Notes: generated by a model from the sequence alone, not told the origin. Numbered from the stretch's first letter, positions 10,165 to 19,741 are shown. The stretch is DNA of 64,000 nucleotides from Armatimonadota bacterium (GCA_031460175.1 JAVKGW010000003.1:186001-250000), one strand, 5' to 3'. Made by a program: numbers and translations.

Positions 10165-10353
10165 CTAGGATCGGCCTGCTTTCTCCTCGGGGATCACGGC
10201 CCGGCCGTTGTAGTACCCGCACCGGGGGCAGACCCGGTGGGGAAGGACGGGCTCTTTACAGCGCGGGCACGGGACCAGGTTCGGCCGCTCCACCCGCCAC
10301 AGGGCGCGGCGCCTGGCCACCCGCATGTGGGAGTGCCGCATGGACCGGCTCAT
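10165..10353 (-). CDS. rpmF: 50S ribosomal protein L32, zinc-binding form
   Basis: A 62-residue basic protein matching L32 from [14 protein letters not shown] on. CPRC and CPRC, nine residues apart, form the zinc site, followed by GYYNGRAVI. The N-terminus lacks the usual AVPKRRTS run and reads [15 protein letters not shown] instead, so this is a slightly divergent L32. GGAGGTGAGCGGAG precedes the ATG. DUF177 upstream and fab genes downstream are its standard neighbours. Confidence 0.9.
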   Translation of the reverse strand: MSRSMRHSHMRVARRRALWRVERPNLVPCPRCKEPVLPHRVCPRCGYYNGRAVIPEEKAGRS

Positions 10354-10380
10354 CTCCGCTCACCTCCGGACACACTACGC

Positions 10381-10884
10381 TCACTCTACTCTGAAGCGCT
10401 CCAGGACGGCAAGACGTGGGTCTCGGGCAACGGGCACGCAGTCGCAAGGGTCGACGTTTCGGTCCGCCCCGCACACGGGGCACAGGCCCGCGCAGTCCGG
10501 GCGGCACAAGGGGGCCTGCGGGAGGGCGAGCAGGAGGTGCTGCCAGAAGATCTCCTCCACCTCGAGGTCCCCGTCCAGGGGGAAGATGAAATCCCCCTCC
10601 TCCAGCTCCCCGCCCCACGCCGGCTGAAGGGCGGGATCGAAGAGCTCGTTGACCTGGACGGAGATCGTCCCCACGAACTCCCGTAGGCAGCGGGCACAGG
10701 TCTGCCGGACGTCCGCCGAGGCTTCCCCGCTTAATCGGATCCGCGTCCCCTCGGCCCGCACCCAAGCCCGGCCCCGCATGGGGCCCACGAAGCCCACGTC
10801 TTCCATCTGCGAGGGGACGGATCCGCGAAGGTCCACCACCACGCCCCCGGGATCCTGAAAGATTTCCGGAACCGCGATCCTCAT
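10381..10884 (-). CDS. DUF177 (YceD) family protein
   Basis: A 167-residue protein of the YceD/DUF177 family, regularly encoded directly before rpmF. Features include CARCLREF in the middle and an acidic region followed by CRPDCAGLCPVCGADRN, the usual cysteine cluster. In bacteria and plants the family is linked to 23S rRNA processing or accumulation; the biochemical role is unclear. The start MRIAVPEIF was chosen because the open frame before it is the shadow of the preceding gene. The rpmF start is 27 bases downstream. Confidence 0.85.
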   Translation of the reverse strand: MRIAVPEIFQDPGGVVVDLRGSVPSQMEDVGFVGPMRGRAWVRAEGTRIRLSGEASADVRQTCARCLREFVGTISVQVNELFDPALQPAWGGELEEGDFIFPLDGDLEVEEIFWQHLLLALPQAPLCRPDCAGLCPVCGADRNVDPCDCVPVARDPRLAVLERFRVE

Positions 10885-10898
10885 CCCCGCACCTCGAG

Positions 10899-11348
10899 CT
10901 ACCTCTCCTTCCGATCCTCCAGCATCTGCTTCCCCTTCCGGATGCTCAGGAGGACCCGCAGGACTCCTTGTTCCAGATCGTCCAGGACCTGCCGCGCGTA
11001 CGCGTCCGCCCCCCTCCGGGTCTCCTCCGCCGCCATTTGGGCCGCGTGGAGGATCTCCTCCGCCCGGCGCTGCGCCAGCTTCACCACCTCGTGCTCCCCG
11101 CTCAGGCGCAGGGCATGCTCCTGTGCCCGGAGGACGATTTCCCGGGCCTCCTCCTGGGCCCGGATCAACAGCTGCTCCGCCTCCGCCCGCATCCGCTGGG
11201 CTTCCTGGAGATCCCGGGGGAGGCGGGCCCGGATCATCTGGAGCAGGGTGCGTACCTCCCTTTCCTCTGCCCCCCGGCGGTCCCGCGGGGAGGGCTTCGA
11301 GGAGACCAGCTGCTCCAGGTGGTCCAGCAACTCCCAAACCGTCTCCAC
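10899..11348 (-). CDS. coiled-coil protein of the coaD neighbourhood
   Basis: A 149-residue, highly charged, almost entirely helical protein; residues about 45-130 show a heptad-like pattern rich in Glu, Arg and Ala (for example EAQRMRAEAEQLLIRAQEE). It has no membrane segment. Similar proteins, often labelled ATPase or DivIVA/ATP-synthase-b-like, sit between coaD and DUF177 in several Terrabacteria, but I see no Walker motif to support ATPase activity. It starts 2 bases after coaD and is presumably co-translated. Function unknown; a scaffold or polar-localisation role is only a guess. Confidence 0.7.
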   Translation of the reverse strand: METVWELLDHLEQLVSSKPSPRDRRGAEEREVRTLLQMIRARLPRDLQEAQRMRAEAEQLLIRAQEEAREIVLRAQEHALRLSGEHEVVKLAQRRAEEILHAAQMAAEETRRGADAYARQVLDDLEQGVLRVLLSIRKGKQMLEDRKER

Positions 11349-11350
11349 GG

Positions 11351-11830
11351 TTACCGCTGCACCTTCCCGCGAAGCCGCTCCAGCACCCCACGGGGGACCA
11401 GTTCCGAGACGTCTCCGCCCAGCCTGGCCACTTCCTTGATGAGGGTGGAGCTCAGGTAGGCGAGCTCCGGGCTTGTGGGCAAGAAGAGGGTCTCCACCTC
11501 CGGAGCGAGACGCCGGTTCATCATGGCCATCTTCATCTCCGCATCGAAATCCATGGTCGCCCGCAGCCCCTTGACGATCACCCGAGCCCCGCAGCGCCGT
11601 GCAAAGGAGACGGTGAGGTCCTCGAAGGCCTCCACCCGGACCCCCCCAAGGCCAGCCACCGCCTCCCGGATCATCTCCACCCGTTCCTCGGGGCTGAAGA
11701 GGGGGCGCTTTGCGGGGTTGTGGGCGACCCCCACCACCAAGGTAGGGAAGAGCCCGACGGCCCGCACGATGATGTCCAGGTGCCCGAGGTGGATGGGATC
11801 GAAGGTGCCCGGATAGACCGCGATGGTCAC
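11351..11830 (-). CDS. coaD: phosphopantetheine adenylyltransferase
   Basis: CoaD makes dephospho-CoA from 4'-phosphopantetheine and ATP. The nucleotidyltransferase motif GTFDPIHLGHLD (HxGH) lies at about residues 10-21, and the second ATP motif is YLSSTLIKEVA. The 159 residues are normal. The GTG at 11830 has GGAGGGGAAC before it and overlaps the rsmD stop as GTGA; the open frame further upstream is the shadow of rsmD. The order rsmD-coaD is widely conserved. Confidence 0.96.
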   Translation of the reverse strand: MTIAVYPGTFDPIHLGHLDIIVRAVGLFPTLVVGVAHNPAKRPLFSPEERVEMIREAVAGLGGVRVEAFEDLTVSFARRCGARVIVKGLRATMDFDAEMKMAMMNRRLAPEVETLFLPTSPELAYLSSTLIKEVARLGGDVSELVPRGVLERLRGKVQR

Positions 11831-12375
11831 GTTCCCCTCCAGATCAGGATTCGCACCCGGGTGTCCCCGTAGCGCCGATCCCGCACGACCTCGTAGCCCG
11901 CTGGGATCTGCACCGCTTCCCGAACCGCGCTCTCCGCCACCACGGCGGCCCCAGGAGCCAGCAGCCCGGAGGTCGCGAGGGCCTCCAACGTCCGTTCCAC
12001 GAGCCCCGTCCCGTACGGGGGATCGAGGAACACGAGGTCGAACCGGTGACCTCGTCGTCCGAGGGAGACTAGGGCCCGGAAGACGTCCATGGGCCATACC
12101 TCCCCCTGGTCCTCCCACCCGCCTTCCGCGAGGTTTGCCCGGAGCGTCCGCACCGCCCGAGGTGCCCGCTCCACGAACACGGCCCACCGGGCTCCCCGGC
12201 TCAGGGCCTCCAGACCCAAGGTCCCCGCGCCGGCAAAGAGGTCCAGGACCCGGGCTTGCCGGACCCGTTCCCCCAGCATGTTGAAGATGGCGGACCGGGC
12301 TCGCTCCTGGGTCGGTCGTACCCCCGGGGGAACCCGGATCCTCCTGCCTCTGCTCGTCCCCGCCCCGATCCGCAT
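11827..12375 (-). CDS. rsmD: 16S rRNA (guanine(966)-N(2))-methyltransferase
   Basis: RsmD methylates G966 of 16S rRNA. The 182 residues begin MRIGAGTSRGRRI and contain RPTQERARSAIFNML, the SAM-binding FAGAGTLGLEAL and the catalytic FLDPPYGTG. It starts 2 bases downstream of recG and overlaps coaD by four bases. Confidence 0.95.
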   Translation of the reverse strand: MRIGAGTSRGRRIRVPPGVRPTQERARSAIFNMLGERVRQARVLDLFAGAGTLGLEALSRGARWAVFVERAPRAVRTLRANLAEGGWEDQGEVWPMDVFRALVSLGRRGHRFDLVFLDPPYGTGLVERTLEALATSGLLAPGAAVVAESAVREAVQIPAGYEVVRDRRYGDTRVRILIWRGT

Positions 12376-12377
12376 GA

Positions 12378-14495
12378 TCAGCCCACCGCCAGCAGCGCCG
12401 CGGATCCCTCGTACCGGGCCAGAAGGGTCCGCCGCAGGGCTTCGTGTTCGGGCTGCTCCAACCGGGGATCCGCGGTAAGGATGAGGGAGGCAGCTTCCCG
12501 CGCCCGCTCCAGGAGGGGTCCGTCCCGGAGGGGGTTCGCGACCCGGAAGTCAGGAAGGCCGTGCTGCCGCGTCCCGAATAGCTCCCCCGGCCCCCGGAGT
12601 TCCAGGTCCACCTGGGCGATCTCGAAGCCATCGTTGGTACGGACCAGGGCCTCCAGCCGCCGCCTCCCCTCCTCCGAGCTCGGCTCCGCGATCAGGATAC
12701 AGTAAGCCCTCTGGCCGCCTCGCCCCACCCGACCCCGGAGCTGATGCAGCTGGGCGAGCCCGAACCGCTCCGCGTGCTCCACCACCATGACGGTGGCGTT
12801 CGGCACGTCCACCCCCACCTCGATCACGGGGGTGGCCACCAGGATGGAGATCTCTCCTTCCCGGAAGGCCTGCATAACCCGTTCCTTGTGCTCCACCTCC
12901 ATCCGTCCGTGCAAGAGCCCCACCCGCAGATCCGGGAACACGCGCCCGCGCAGGTCCTCGTAGAGCTCCGTGGCCGCCTGCACGTCCAGCTTCTCGGACT
13001 CCTCCACAAGGGGACAGACGATGTACGCCTGACGGCCCGCCTCCACCTCCCGCCGGACGAAGGCGTAGATGCGCTCCCGGTCCGCGGGCGTCCGGAGGTA
13101 GGTGCGCACGGGGACGCGGCCGGGGGGAAGCTCGTCGAGCACGGAGATGTCCAGATCCCCGTACAGGGTGAGGGCCAGGGTGCGGGGAATGGGGGTGGCG
13201 GTCATCACCAGCACGTCCGGATCCCGGGCCTTCTGGCGGAGGGCGGCCCGCTGGGCAACCCCAAACTTGTGCTGCTCGTCCACGATCACCAAGGCCAGCC
13301 GGTGAAAGGCCACGTCCTCCTGGAGGAGCGCGTGCGTGCCCACCACCAGATCGGCCTCTCCGGATGCGATCTCCGCCCGGCGTGCCTCCCGCTCTCCTCG
13401 TCCGAGACCTCCCGTGAGCAGGACCGTGCGGATGCCCAGGGGTTCCAGCAGACGACGGAAGGTGAGGTAGTGCTGCTCCGCCAGGATTTCCGTGGGCGCC
13501 ATGACCGCCGCTTGGAACCCTCCCTGGACCGCGATCACCACCGCGGCCGCGGCCACCGCGGTCTTCCCGGAACCCACCTCTCCCTGCAGCAGGCGGTTCA
13601 TGGGATGCGGGGAATACATGTCCCGTGCGATCTCCTGGATGGCCCTTTGCTGGGCCCGGGTGAGGGAGAAGGGCAGGGAGGCAAAGAAGGCCTCCAGCAT
13701 CCCGCCCTCCGTCCGGTACCGGTGGGGCTTCGTGGCCGTGCTCGCCTCCCGCCGGCGCAGCAGGAGGGCCAGCTGCAGGATCAGGAGCTCCTCAAAGGCC
13801 AGCCGCCGTCGGGCACGTTCGGCCTCCTCCAGGCTCGTGGGAAAGTGCACGGCCCGCAGGGCCTGGGCGAGCGGCAGAAGCCCGAAACGCTCCCGAATTC
13901 CCTCCGGAAGGGTTTCGGGGACCCATCGGGCGTACTGCTGGACCGCGGTGTGGATCACCCGCCGGAGGACCCGGGCGGAGAGGCCCTCCGTGACGGAGTG
14001 GACCGGGACGATGCGGCCCGTATGGAGGGACGAAGCCGTGCCCTCCGTGAGGACCTCGAACTCCGGGTTCTCGATCTCGATCTGGCCGAAGGCCCGGCGC
14101 ACCCGTCCCCAAACCACGATCTCCGTACGGGGCTGGAGGGCTTTGTGGAGGTGCCGGTTCCCCCAGAACTTCAGCACGCCTACCGCGGTGCCGTCCGTCA
14201 CGTACACCTCCGTCAGGGTCCTCCCCGTGCGCAGTTGCGGGGTGTGCAGCCGCACCACGGTGGCCCGGAAGGTTCGGTGCTCGCCGTGGGGGGCGTCGTA
14301 GAGACGGCTGAAGTGCCGCCGGTCTTCGTACCGGCGCGGGACGTGGTACAGGAGGTCCTCCACCGTCTCCAGGCCCAGACGGCGCAGCTGGTCCGCGAGG
14401 GCGGGACCCACACCCCGGACCGCCTCTACGCCCTGCTGCAGCCCACCCGACCCGCTGGCCATTCGAGGAGTTGTGTTCGCACCCTTCCGTCTCAT
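12378..14495 (-). CDS. recG: ATP-dependent DNA helicase RecG
   Basis: RecG reverses stalled replication forks and moves Holliday junctions. Domains in order: a helix-hairpin-helix-like segment (VRGVGPALADQLRRLG), an OB-fold wedge domain, then the helicase with Walker A GEVGSGKTAVA, DEQH, TATPIPRTL, and the C-terminal motifs VIEVGVDVPNA and HQLRGRVGRG. The ATG at 14495 gives 705 residues and has AAGGA nine bases upstream; a longer frame to 14567 runs into the divergent rpmB promoter, so it is rejected. It leads the large leftward gene run. Confidence 0.93.
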   Translation of the reverse strand: MRRKGANTTPRMASGSGGLQQGVEAVRGVGPALADQLRRLGLETVEDLLYHVPRRYEDRRHFSRLYDAPHGEHRTFRATVVRLHTPQLRTGRTLTEVYVTDGTAVGVLKFWGNRHLHKALQPRTEIVVWGRVRRAFGQIEIENPEFEVLTEGTASSLHTGRIVPVHSVTEGLSARVLRRVIHTAVQQYARWVPETLPEGIRERFGLLPLAQALRAVHFPTSLEEAERARRRLAFEELLILQLALLLRRREASTATKPHRYRTEGGMLEAFFASLPFSLTRAQQRAIQEIARDMYSPHPMNRLLQGEVGSGKTAVAAAAVVIAVQGGFQAAVMAPTEILAEQHYLTFRRLLEPLGIRTVLLTGGLGRGEREARRAEIASGEADLVVGTHALLQEDVAFHRLALVIVDEQHKFGVAQRAALRQKARDPDVLVMTATPIPRTLALTLYGDLDISVLDELPPGRVPVRTYLRTPADRERIYAFVRREVEAGRQAYIVCPLVEESEKLDVQAATELYEDLRGRVFPDLRVGLLHGRMEVEHKERVMQAFREGEISILVATPVIEVGVDVPNATVMVVEHAERFGLAQLHQLRGRVGRGGQRAYCILIAEPSSEEGRRRLEALVRTNDGFEIAQVDLELRGPGELFGTRQHGLPDFRVANPLRDGPLLERAREAASLILTADPRLEQPEHEALRRTLLARYEGSAALLAVG

Positions 14496-14527
14496 CTCCT
14501 CCGATCCTTTCGCTCCCTTCCCGCCTA

Positions 14528-14536
14528 TGGTAGAAT
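14528..14536 (+). promoter_or_regulatory. extended -10 promoter of rpmB
   Basis: TGGTAGAAT is an extended -10 element (TGn plus TAGAAT) 25 bases before the rpmB ATG, in the divergent gap between recG and rpmB. A -35 is weak (TTTCGC at 14508-14513, 17-base spacer), as is common with extended -10 sites. Confidence 0.45.
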
Positions 14537-14560
14537 GCGCCGGGTCAAGGAGGGAGGAAC

Positions 14561-14752
14561 ATGGCACGGGTGTGCGAGATCTGCGGCAAGCGACCGGCGA
14601 GCGGTCATAGCGTCTCCTTCAGCAACCGGCACACGAAGCGGCGCTTTCTCCCAAACCTCCAGCGGGTACGCGCCCGGATCGGAGGAGGGGTCCGGCGGAT
14701 CACCGTCTGCACCACCTGCCTGCGCTCGGGCCGCGTCCGGCGGGCAGTCTAG
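14561..14752 (+). CDS. rpmB: 50S ribosomal protein L28
   Basis: A 63-residue basic protein of the large ribosomal subunit. CEIC near the N-terminus and CTTC near the C-terminus form the zinc-ribbon type of L28, with [16 protein letters not shown] between them as in the family. The strong site AAGGAGGGAGGAAC precedes the ATG. It is transcribed alone, divergent from recG, and its stop overlaps the end of the convergent hslO by four bases. Confidence 0.96.
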   Translation: MARVCEICGKRPASGHSVSFSNRHTKRRFLPNLQRVRARIGGGVRRITVCTTCLRSGRVRRAV

Positions 14753-15621
14753 GCAAAACTCCGGAGCAGGTCGCGCAGGGCGGGACCGTCAAGCAGGTAG
14801 CGCTCCCCGCAGAACCGGCACCGGACCTCGGCTTGGCCCTGCTCCTCCAGGAGGGCGGTGAGCTCCTGCGGGCCCAGGCTCGCGAGAACCTCCCGCACCC
14901 GCTCCGTCGAGCAGGTGCACCGGAACCGGAGGGGCCGTTCTTCCAGCACCTGAAACGGCAGATCCCCAAGCGCCACCTGGAGGATCTCCGCAGGCCGCAA
15001 CCCCTGCCGCACGAGGGCCGTGACGGGCGGGAGCGCGCGGGCGTGGGCGTCCAGGTAGGCGAGGACCTGCTCAGGGGCCCGCGGCAGGACCTGCACGAGA
15101 AAACCGCCCGCGGCGACCACCCGGCCGTCGGCTTCCACCAGCACGCCCAAGGCCACCACGGAGGGGATCTGTTCGGACTGCGCGAAGTAGTAGGCCAGAT
15201 CCTCCCCGATCTCCCCGGAGACGAGGGGGGCGCTTCCGTGATACGGGTATCGCAGACCCAGGTCCCGGGTCACGTGGAGGGTCCCCCGGCCCACCGCGGC
15301 GCCTACATCCAGCTTGCGGGGTCGCCGGAGGGGGAGGTGGACGTGGGGATTCTGGACGTATCCCCGCACGGCCCCCTCCGCGGTCCCGTCCGCCAGGATC
15401 CCGCCAAGCGGACCATCTCCCAGGATGCGAAGGGTTACCTTCTGGCCATGCTTGAGGGTGCCCGCGAGCAGCCCGGAGGCGGTCAGGGCCCGCCCCAGGG
15501 CTGCCGTGGCCGTGGGCGCGGTCCCGTGGCGAAGCCTTGCCTCCTCCACCAGCCGCGTGGTCACGGAGGCAAACGCCCGAACCGACCCGTCCGCTCCCAG
15601 CGCCCGCACCAGGGTATCCAC
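14749..15621 (-). CDS. hslO: redox-regulated chaperone Hsp33
   Basis: Hsp33 is a cytoplasmic holdase that switches on when its zinc-bound cysteines are oxidised. The C-terminal zinc site is complete: CTC in [10 protein letters not shown] and CRFC in [12 protein letters not shown], about 30 residues apart. The N-terminus ([16 protein letters not shown]) fits the family when GTG 15621 is the start, giving 290 residues; the longer frame is the shadow of thiN. It follows thiN by 10 bases and may be read from the thiamine operon. Confidence 0.93.
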   Translation of the reverse strand: MDTLVRALGADGSVRAFASVTTRLVEEARLRHGTAPTATAALGRALTASGLLAGTLKHGQKVTLRILGDGPLGGILADGTAEGAVRGYVQNPHVHLPLRRPRKLDVGAAVGRGTLHVTRDLGLRYPYHGSAPLVSGEIGEDLAYYFAQSEQIPSVVALGVLVEADGRVVAAGGFLVQVLPRAPEQVLAYLDAHARALPPVTALVRQGLRPAEILQVALGDLPFQVLEERPLRFRCTCSTERVREVLASLGPQELTALLEEQGQAEVRCRFCGERYLLDGPALRDLLRSFA

Positions 15622-15631
15622 GGAGCGACCC

Positions 15632-16282
15632 TCACCGGCTCCTGCGGATTCGGATGGCCAGAAGTTCTCCGTCCCGCACCTCCACCTCCGGATCCGGGTC
15701 CACCACCTCATTGCTGATCCCCCGGGAGGACCCAAGCCTCAAGGTGCCCTCCATGAGGGCAAACCGCAAGCCCCGGGTGGAGATTCCCGAGCTCACCGGC
15801 GCCAGGGAAAAGAGGGAGACCATGTCCCCGGGGCGGGCATCCAGTCGAACCCGACCCCGCACCACCTGGGCCAGGGTCCCGCCCTGCCGGATCCGGAGGT
15901 CAAGACCCCGCTGGGCCGCGTAGTGCAGGAGGAGAAGGTTCCCGAGGAGGTGGTCCGGACGTCCCCCGAGGGCGCTCAGAAGGTATGCCCTCCGGTAGCC
16001 CCGCTCTGCCACGAGATCCACGGCCAGTTCCGTATCTGTCTTGTCCTTGTCTTTTGGATGCACCACGACCTGCGCACCGATCCGCTCCAGCCACGCCAAG
16101 GTGTCCGGATCCAGGGAGTCCAGATCGCCTACCGCCACGTGTGGGTGCCACCCTGCCTTCCGGGCCCGCACGGCGCCGCCGTCTGCACACACGACGAGGG
16201 CGGCGCCCCTCAGCCCCCTCGGCAACGAGCCCCGGCCGCCGCTCACGATCACCGCCACCGGATCCGTCCTCCGCACGACCAC
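15632..16282 (-). CDS. thiN: thiamine pyrophosphokinase
   Basis: Converts thiamine and ATP to thiamine diphosphate. The 216 residues carry GDLDSL, the nucleotide- and metal-binding KDKTDTELAV, and GGRPDHLLGN, the core motifs of the bacterial TPK family. The GTG at 16282 follows thiD by 19 bases; a second in-frame GTG two codons later is possible. In this operon with salvage genes it finishes the route from recovered thiamine to the cofactor. ThiE makes the monophosphate, which a TPK does not use, so a ThiL or a phosphatase must exist elsewhere. Confidence 0.9.
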   Translation of the reverse strand: MVVRRTDPVAVIVSGGRGSLPRGLRGAALVVCADGGAVRARKAGWHPHVAVGDLDSLDPDTLAWLERIGAQVVVHPKDKDKTDTELAVDLVAERGYRRAYLLSALGGRPDHLLGNLLLLHYAAQRGLDLRIRQGGTLAQVVRGRVRLDARPGDMVSLFSLAPVSSGISTRGLRFALMEGTLRLGSSRGISNEVVDPDPEVEVRDGELLAIRIRRSR

Positions 16283-16301
16283 CCACCGGGCCCCTGAACC
16301 C

Positions 16302-17111
16302 TCACGGATCGTCTTCCGGGGGCCGGATCAGGGAGAAGAGGGGATTGCAGGGGCCGACCCCTTTCCCCAGAGGGAGGCCCGCCTCGATGGCCCGGGTGAC
16401 GAAACGTTTGCCCTCCTCGACCGCCGCCTGGGGCGACAGTCCCCGGGCCAGGTGGGCGGCGATGGCCGCGGAGAGCACGCAGCCCGTGCCGTGGGTGTGC
16501 TGCGTGGGGATCCGGGGAGCGGGAAGCTCCAAAAACCCTTCCCCGTCGTACAGGACGTCCACGGGATCCCCCGGGAGGTGCCCGCCCTTGAGGAGCACGT
16601 ACCGGGGTCCCAGATCCGCAAGCCGCCGGGCGGCCTCCCGCATCTCCAGCAGACTGCGGATCTCCCGACCCACGAGCACCCGCGCCTCAGGCAGGTTCGG
16701 GGTCACCACCAGGGCGAGCGGCAAAAGGCGCGTGCGCAGGGTCTTTTGGGCTTCGGGACGCAAAAGCGGCGCGCCGCTTTTCGCCACCATGACGGGATCG
16801 ACCACGAGCCTGGTGATGCGGTGTGCCCGAACCCGGTCCGCCACCGCCTCGATGATGGGGGCGCTGCTGAGCATCCCGGTCTTCGCCGCGTCCACCCCGA
16901 TATCGGTGACCACCGCGTCGATCTGGGCGGCCACCACCTCCGGGGGCACTTCGTGCACCGCGTAGACTCCCGTGGTGTTCTGGGCCGTGATGGCGGTCAC
17001 GGCACTCATCCCGAAGACCCCGAGGGCGGAGAAGGTTTTAAGGTCTGCCTGGATACCGGCTCCTCCTCCGGAATCGGAGCCCGCGATGGTCAGGGCTCTG
17101 GGAACGGTCAC
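16302..17111 (-). CDS. thiD: hydroxymethylpyrimidine/phosphomethylpyrimidine kinase
   Basis: ThiD phosphorylates HMP and HMP-phosphate to HMP-diphosphate, the pyrimidine half of thiamine. The 269 residues start with [18 protein letters not shown], contain [14 protein letters not shown], and end with the ribokinase-fold motif [15 protein letters not shown]. The GTG start overlaps the thiE stop as GTGA. The route from HMP to TPP is nearly complete in this operon, but thiC is not in the window. Confidence 0.96.
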   Translation of the reverse strand: MTVPRALTIAGSDSGGGAGIQADLKTFSALGVFGMSAVTAITAQNTTGVYAVHEVPPEVVAAQIDAVVTDIGVDAAKTGMLSSAPIIEAVADRVRAHRITRLVVDPVMVAKSGAPLLRPEAQKTLRTRLLPLALVVTPNLPEARVLVGREIRSLLEMREAARRLADLGPRYVLLKGGHLPGDPVDVLYDGEGFLELPAPRIPTQHTHGTGCVLSAAIAAHLARGLSPQAAVEEGKRFVTRAIEAGLPLGKGVGPCNPLFSLIRPPEDDP

Positions 17112-17758
17112 GTACCCACCTCCCCTCTTCGGGCAAGGGCCTCATCCACCGCCCGGCGCAGGGCCCGGGTGGCCTGCACCATGTCCTCCGCTGAAGCCAC
17201 CGCGGAGATCACCGCTACCCCCGCCGCCCCGGCCCGGATCACCTCCGGAACGGTCTCCTGGGTGATGCCGCCGATCCCCACCACGGGGATCCGCACGGCC
17301 CGGACGATCTCCCCGAGGCCTCCGGGTCCGATGGGGGCGCCCGCGTCGGGCTTGGTCCCCGTGGCATAAACGGCGCCCACACCCAGGTAGCTCGCCCCCT
17401 CCTCCTGCGCCCGGAGGGCCTCCTGCACGGTCCCCGCGCTCGCCCCTACGATGCGATGAGGTCCCAGGAGCTGGCGGGCCACGGCCACGGGCAGGTCGTC
17501 CGGCCCCACGTGTACCCCGTCCGCGTCCACCGCAAGCGCGATGTCCACCCGGTCGTTTACGATGAAGGGCACCGCAAAGGCCCGGCACAGCTCCCTCAGG
17601 CGCCGGGCGATCTCGTACAGCTGGCGGGTCGTGGCGTGCTTTTCCCGGAACTGGAGCACGGTGGCTCCCCCCCGCAACGCGGCCTCCGCCACCTCCTCGT
17701 GGGTGCGGCCCCGGAAGGTGGCGTCCGTGATCACATACAACCGCGGGTCAAGCGGCAC
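17108..17758 (-). CDS. thiE: thiamine phosphate synthase
   Basis: ThiE joins HMP-diphosphate and thiazole phosphate to thiamine monophosphate. The 216-residue TIM barrel shows [48 protein letters not shown] (diphosphate-binding loop) and VVGIGGIT. It overlaps the cytX 3' end by 11 bases and thiD by four. Confidence 0.96.
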   Translation of the reverse strand: MPLDPRLYVITDATFRGRTHEEVAEAALRGGATVLQFREKHATTRQLYEIARRLRELCRAFAVPFIVNDRVDIALAVDADGVHVGPDDLPVAVARQLLGPHRIVGASAGTVQEALRAQEEGASYLGVGAVYATGTKPDAGAPIGPGGLGEIVRAVRIPVVGIGGITQETVPEVIRAGAAGVAVISAVASAEDMVQATRALRRAVDEALARRGEVGT

Positions 17759-19124
17759 GGCGCGACCTCCGCAGCACAGTTCCCAGGAGGGCGTGGAGGA
17801 GGAAGGCGGCCAGGAAGCTGGGGATGGAGGCGCCCAGCCATGGAACCGAGGCGCTCAGCGGGAAGGGAAGTCCCACGGTCCGGAACAGGACGGTCAGCAG
17901 ATCCTTCCACCCCGGGGCCTCCGTGGGCACGATCCACTGGTACAGGAGAAAGCCCACGAGCCACGGCACGAAGGCCGTCCATCGGATGCCGGATGCCTGC
18001 GGCCCGTAGAGATCCTCGGCCGCGAGCTGACCGCCTCGCACCACGAAGTAGTCCGCCACGAGGACACCGAAAAGGGGCACGAAGAAGGCACCGATGAGGA
18101 ACAGGAAGGCCTCGTACTGGGCGAGGGGAATGGTGGCGGCGAGGGCGGAGCAGACGATGCCCACGCCCACCGCGAGCCGCCTCCGGTCCGCGTGCGGCCA
18201 GAGGTTCTGCAGCGAGACGGAGGTGGAGTAGAGGTTGGCGAACGCCTCGTCCGTCTCGTCCACGAGGAGAATCCCGAGAGCCACGGCCCCCACGGGGATG
18301 GCCAGAACCGCGGCGATCAGGTCCTCGGCCCGCAGGGCCAGCATGAAGAGCGCTCCGAGGGCGTAGAACCAGAAGTTCGCAAGCCCGTACCCCAGGGCCG
18401 TGCCCCAGAAGGCCGCGCGGGGCCCTACTCCGAACCGGGTGTAGTCCGCCACGAGGGGGATCCAGGAGACGGGCATGGCCACCACCAGGTCCACCCCCAG
18501 CCAGAAGGGCAGTTGCCCTGTCCCTTTCTGGCTCCAGAGGCTCCGGACGTCGAGCCGGAACAGGGCGTACCCGGTGAGGTAAAGGGTAGAGGCGATCACG
18601 AGCCAGACGGCGTACTTGCGCAGCCACCGCCGCACCACCACGATGGGTCCGCCCACGGCCATCAGGGTGGTCAACAGCCCGAAGACCGCCACCCAGGCCA
18701 CGTAGCTGGAGGTTCCCAGGGCCCGGCGTGTAATCGCGTCCGCGCTCTGGGCGATGATGAGGAGTTCGAACGCTCCCCACCCGACGTTCTGAAGGATGTT
18801 GAGCACGGTCGGCGCCGCGGAGCCCGCGATCCCCAGGGGCGCCCGCAGCAGGACCATGCTGGGGACCCCCGCGCGCACCCCGATCCACGCCCCCAATCCC
18901 AGGAGCAGGTTCCCCAGCACCACGCCCACCGCGGTGGCGAGAAGTGCATCCCGAAGGCCCAGCCCCGGGACCAGCAGGGCCCCGGCCACGAGGAGCAGCA
19001 GGCTGATGCCGAGGTTGAGCCACAGCACGAAGATGTCCCATCCTCCCAGCGGCCGACGTTCCTCCGGGATGGGGTCGATCCCCCATTCCGTCACCGCCTC
19101 GCGTTCGTACACCGCCGCGGTCAC
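17748..19124 (-). CDS. cytX: NCS1-family permease, likely hydroxymethylpyrimidine transporter
   Basis: A 458-residue integral membrane protein with about 12 hydrophobic helices. NCS1-family features include the N-terminal WDIFVLWLNLGISLLLL, LGIAGSAAPTVLNILQNVGWGAFELLIIA and VADYTRFG. In TPP-riboswitch operons this family member (CytX) is assigned to HMP uptake by genomic context; cytosine or another pyrimidine is the alternative. The GTG at 19124 follows GGGAGGGAGGAGC and overlaps the upstream tenA stop as GTGA; 97 further upstream codons are a shadow. It presumably feeds the kinase ThiD. Confidence 0.85.
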   Translation of the reverse strand: MTAAVYEREAVTEWGIDPIPEERRPLGGWDIFVLWLNLGISLLLLVAGALLVPGLGLRDALLATAVGVVLGNLLLGLGAWIGVRAGVPSMVLLRAPLGIAGSAAPTVLNILQNVGWGAFELLIIAQSADAITRRALGTSSYVAWVAVFGLLTTLMAVGGPIVVVRRWLRKYAVWLVIASTLYLTGYALFRLDVRSLWSQKGTGQLPFWLGVDLVVAMPVSWIPLVADYTRFGVGPRAAFWGTALGYGLANFWFYALGALFMLALRAEDLIAAVLAIPVGAVALGILLVDETDEAFANLYSTSVSLQNLWPHADRRRLAVGVGIVCSALAATIPLAQYEAFLFLIGAFFVPLFGVLVADYFVVRGGQLAAEDLYGPQASGIRWTAFVPWLVGFLLYQWIVPTEAPGWKDLLTVLFRTVGLPFPLSASVPWLGASIPSFLAAFLLHALLGTVLRRSRRAA

Positions 19125-19741
19125 GCTCCTCCCTCCCAGCTCAACTCCCAGAACCGGATCTCGTGCTCGACGGTTTCCCCCAGCGCTCCCCGGGCCGCTT
19201 CCCGCTCTTTCTCGGTCGCCTCCGCCAGGGCCCGGTCCGCCGCCGCTTCCAGCTCCCCGACGTACTCCTCGAAGCCGGGGTGGGTCCAGCGCTCCACGAA
19301 CTCCCGGTACGGCTCCACACCCGGCTTCGCGTGGCTCCACGCTTCGAAGTAGATGCGCTCCAGGGCCCATAAGGCTACCAGCTGCGCGGCGTAGGGTCCG
19401 AAGGAAAGGGCCCACAGGAAGTTCACGTAGTTGCGGCAGACGGGGTGGACGGGCGCCTGCAGGTCCAGGTGGCGCCGCGCGGCCTGATCCTCAAACCACC
19501 CGAGCTCTTCCACCAGGCTCAGAGTCCCCCGGGCCAGCACCTTCTGGTCCCGCCGCGGGGCCAAGGCCAGCAGGCGCGCTTGGAACGGCAGCAATCCCCG
19601 CACGAAGTGGTAGTCCTGCACCAGCCACGTGGCAAACGCTTGTGGCGGCAGCGTCCCGTCCCGCACGACCGCGAGGAAGGGGTGCCGGGTGGCCCTCTGC
19701 CACCGTTCCGCCAACGCCCCTACCAGCTCCCGCACCCTCAC
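19121..19741 (-). CDS. TenA family protein lacking the catalytic cysteine (TenA_E type)
   Basis: A 206-residue all-helical TenA-fold protein. The substrate-binding Asp is present in LVQDYHFVRGLLP, but the position aligned with the catalytic Cys of TenA is Leu127 followed by Glu128 (LWALERIYFEAWS), the mark of the TenA_E branch. Classical TenA hydrolyses aminopyrimidine from degraded thiamine; TenA_E proteins are reported to act on related breakdown products such as formylaminopyrimidine. The exact reaction is inferred. It overlaps the neighbouring tenA by four bases and cytX by four bases, and the riboswitch upstream controls both. Confidence 0.8.
   Translation of the reverse strand: MRVRELVGALAERWQRATRHPFLAVVRDGTLPPQAFATWLVQDYHFVRGLLPFQARLLALAPRRDQKVLARGTLSLVEELGWFEDQAARRHLDLQAPVHPVCRNYVNFLWALSFGPYAAQLVALWALERIYFEAWSHAKPGVEPYREFVERWTHPGFEEYVGELEAAADRALAEATEKEREAARGALGETVEHEIRFWELSWEGGA

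Noticed and set aside
14511-14560. TTGACC on the minus strand (14548-14543) as a recG -35
   Set aside because: No -10 at 16-18 bases; the nearest TACCAT is only 10 bases away.
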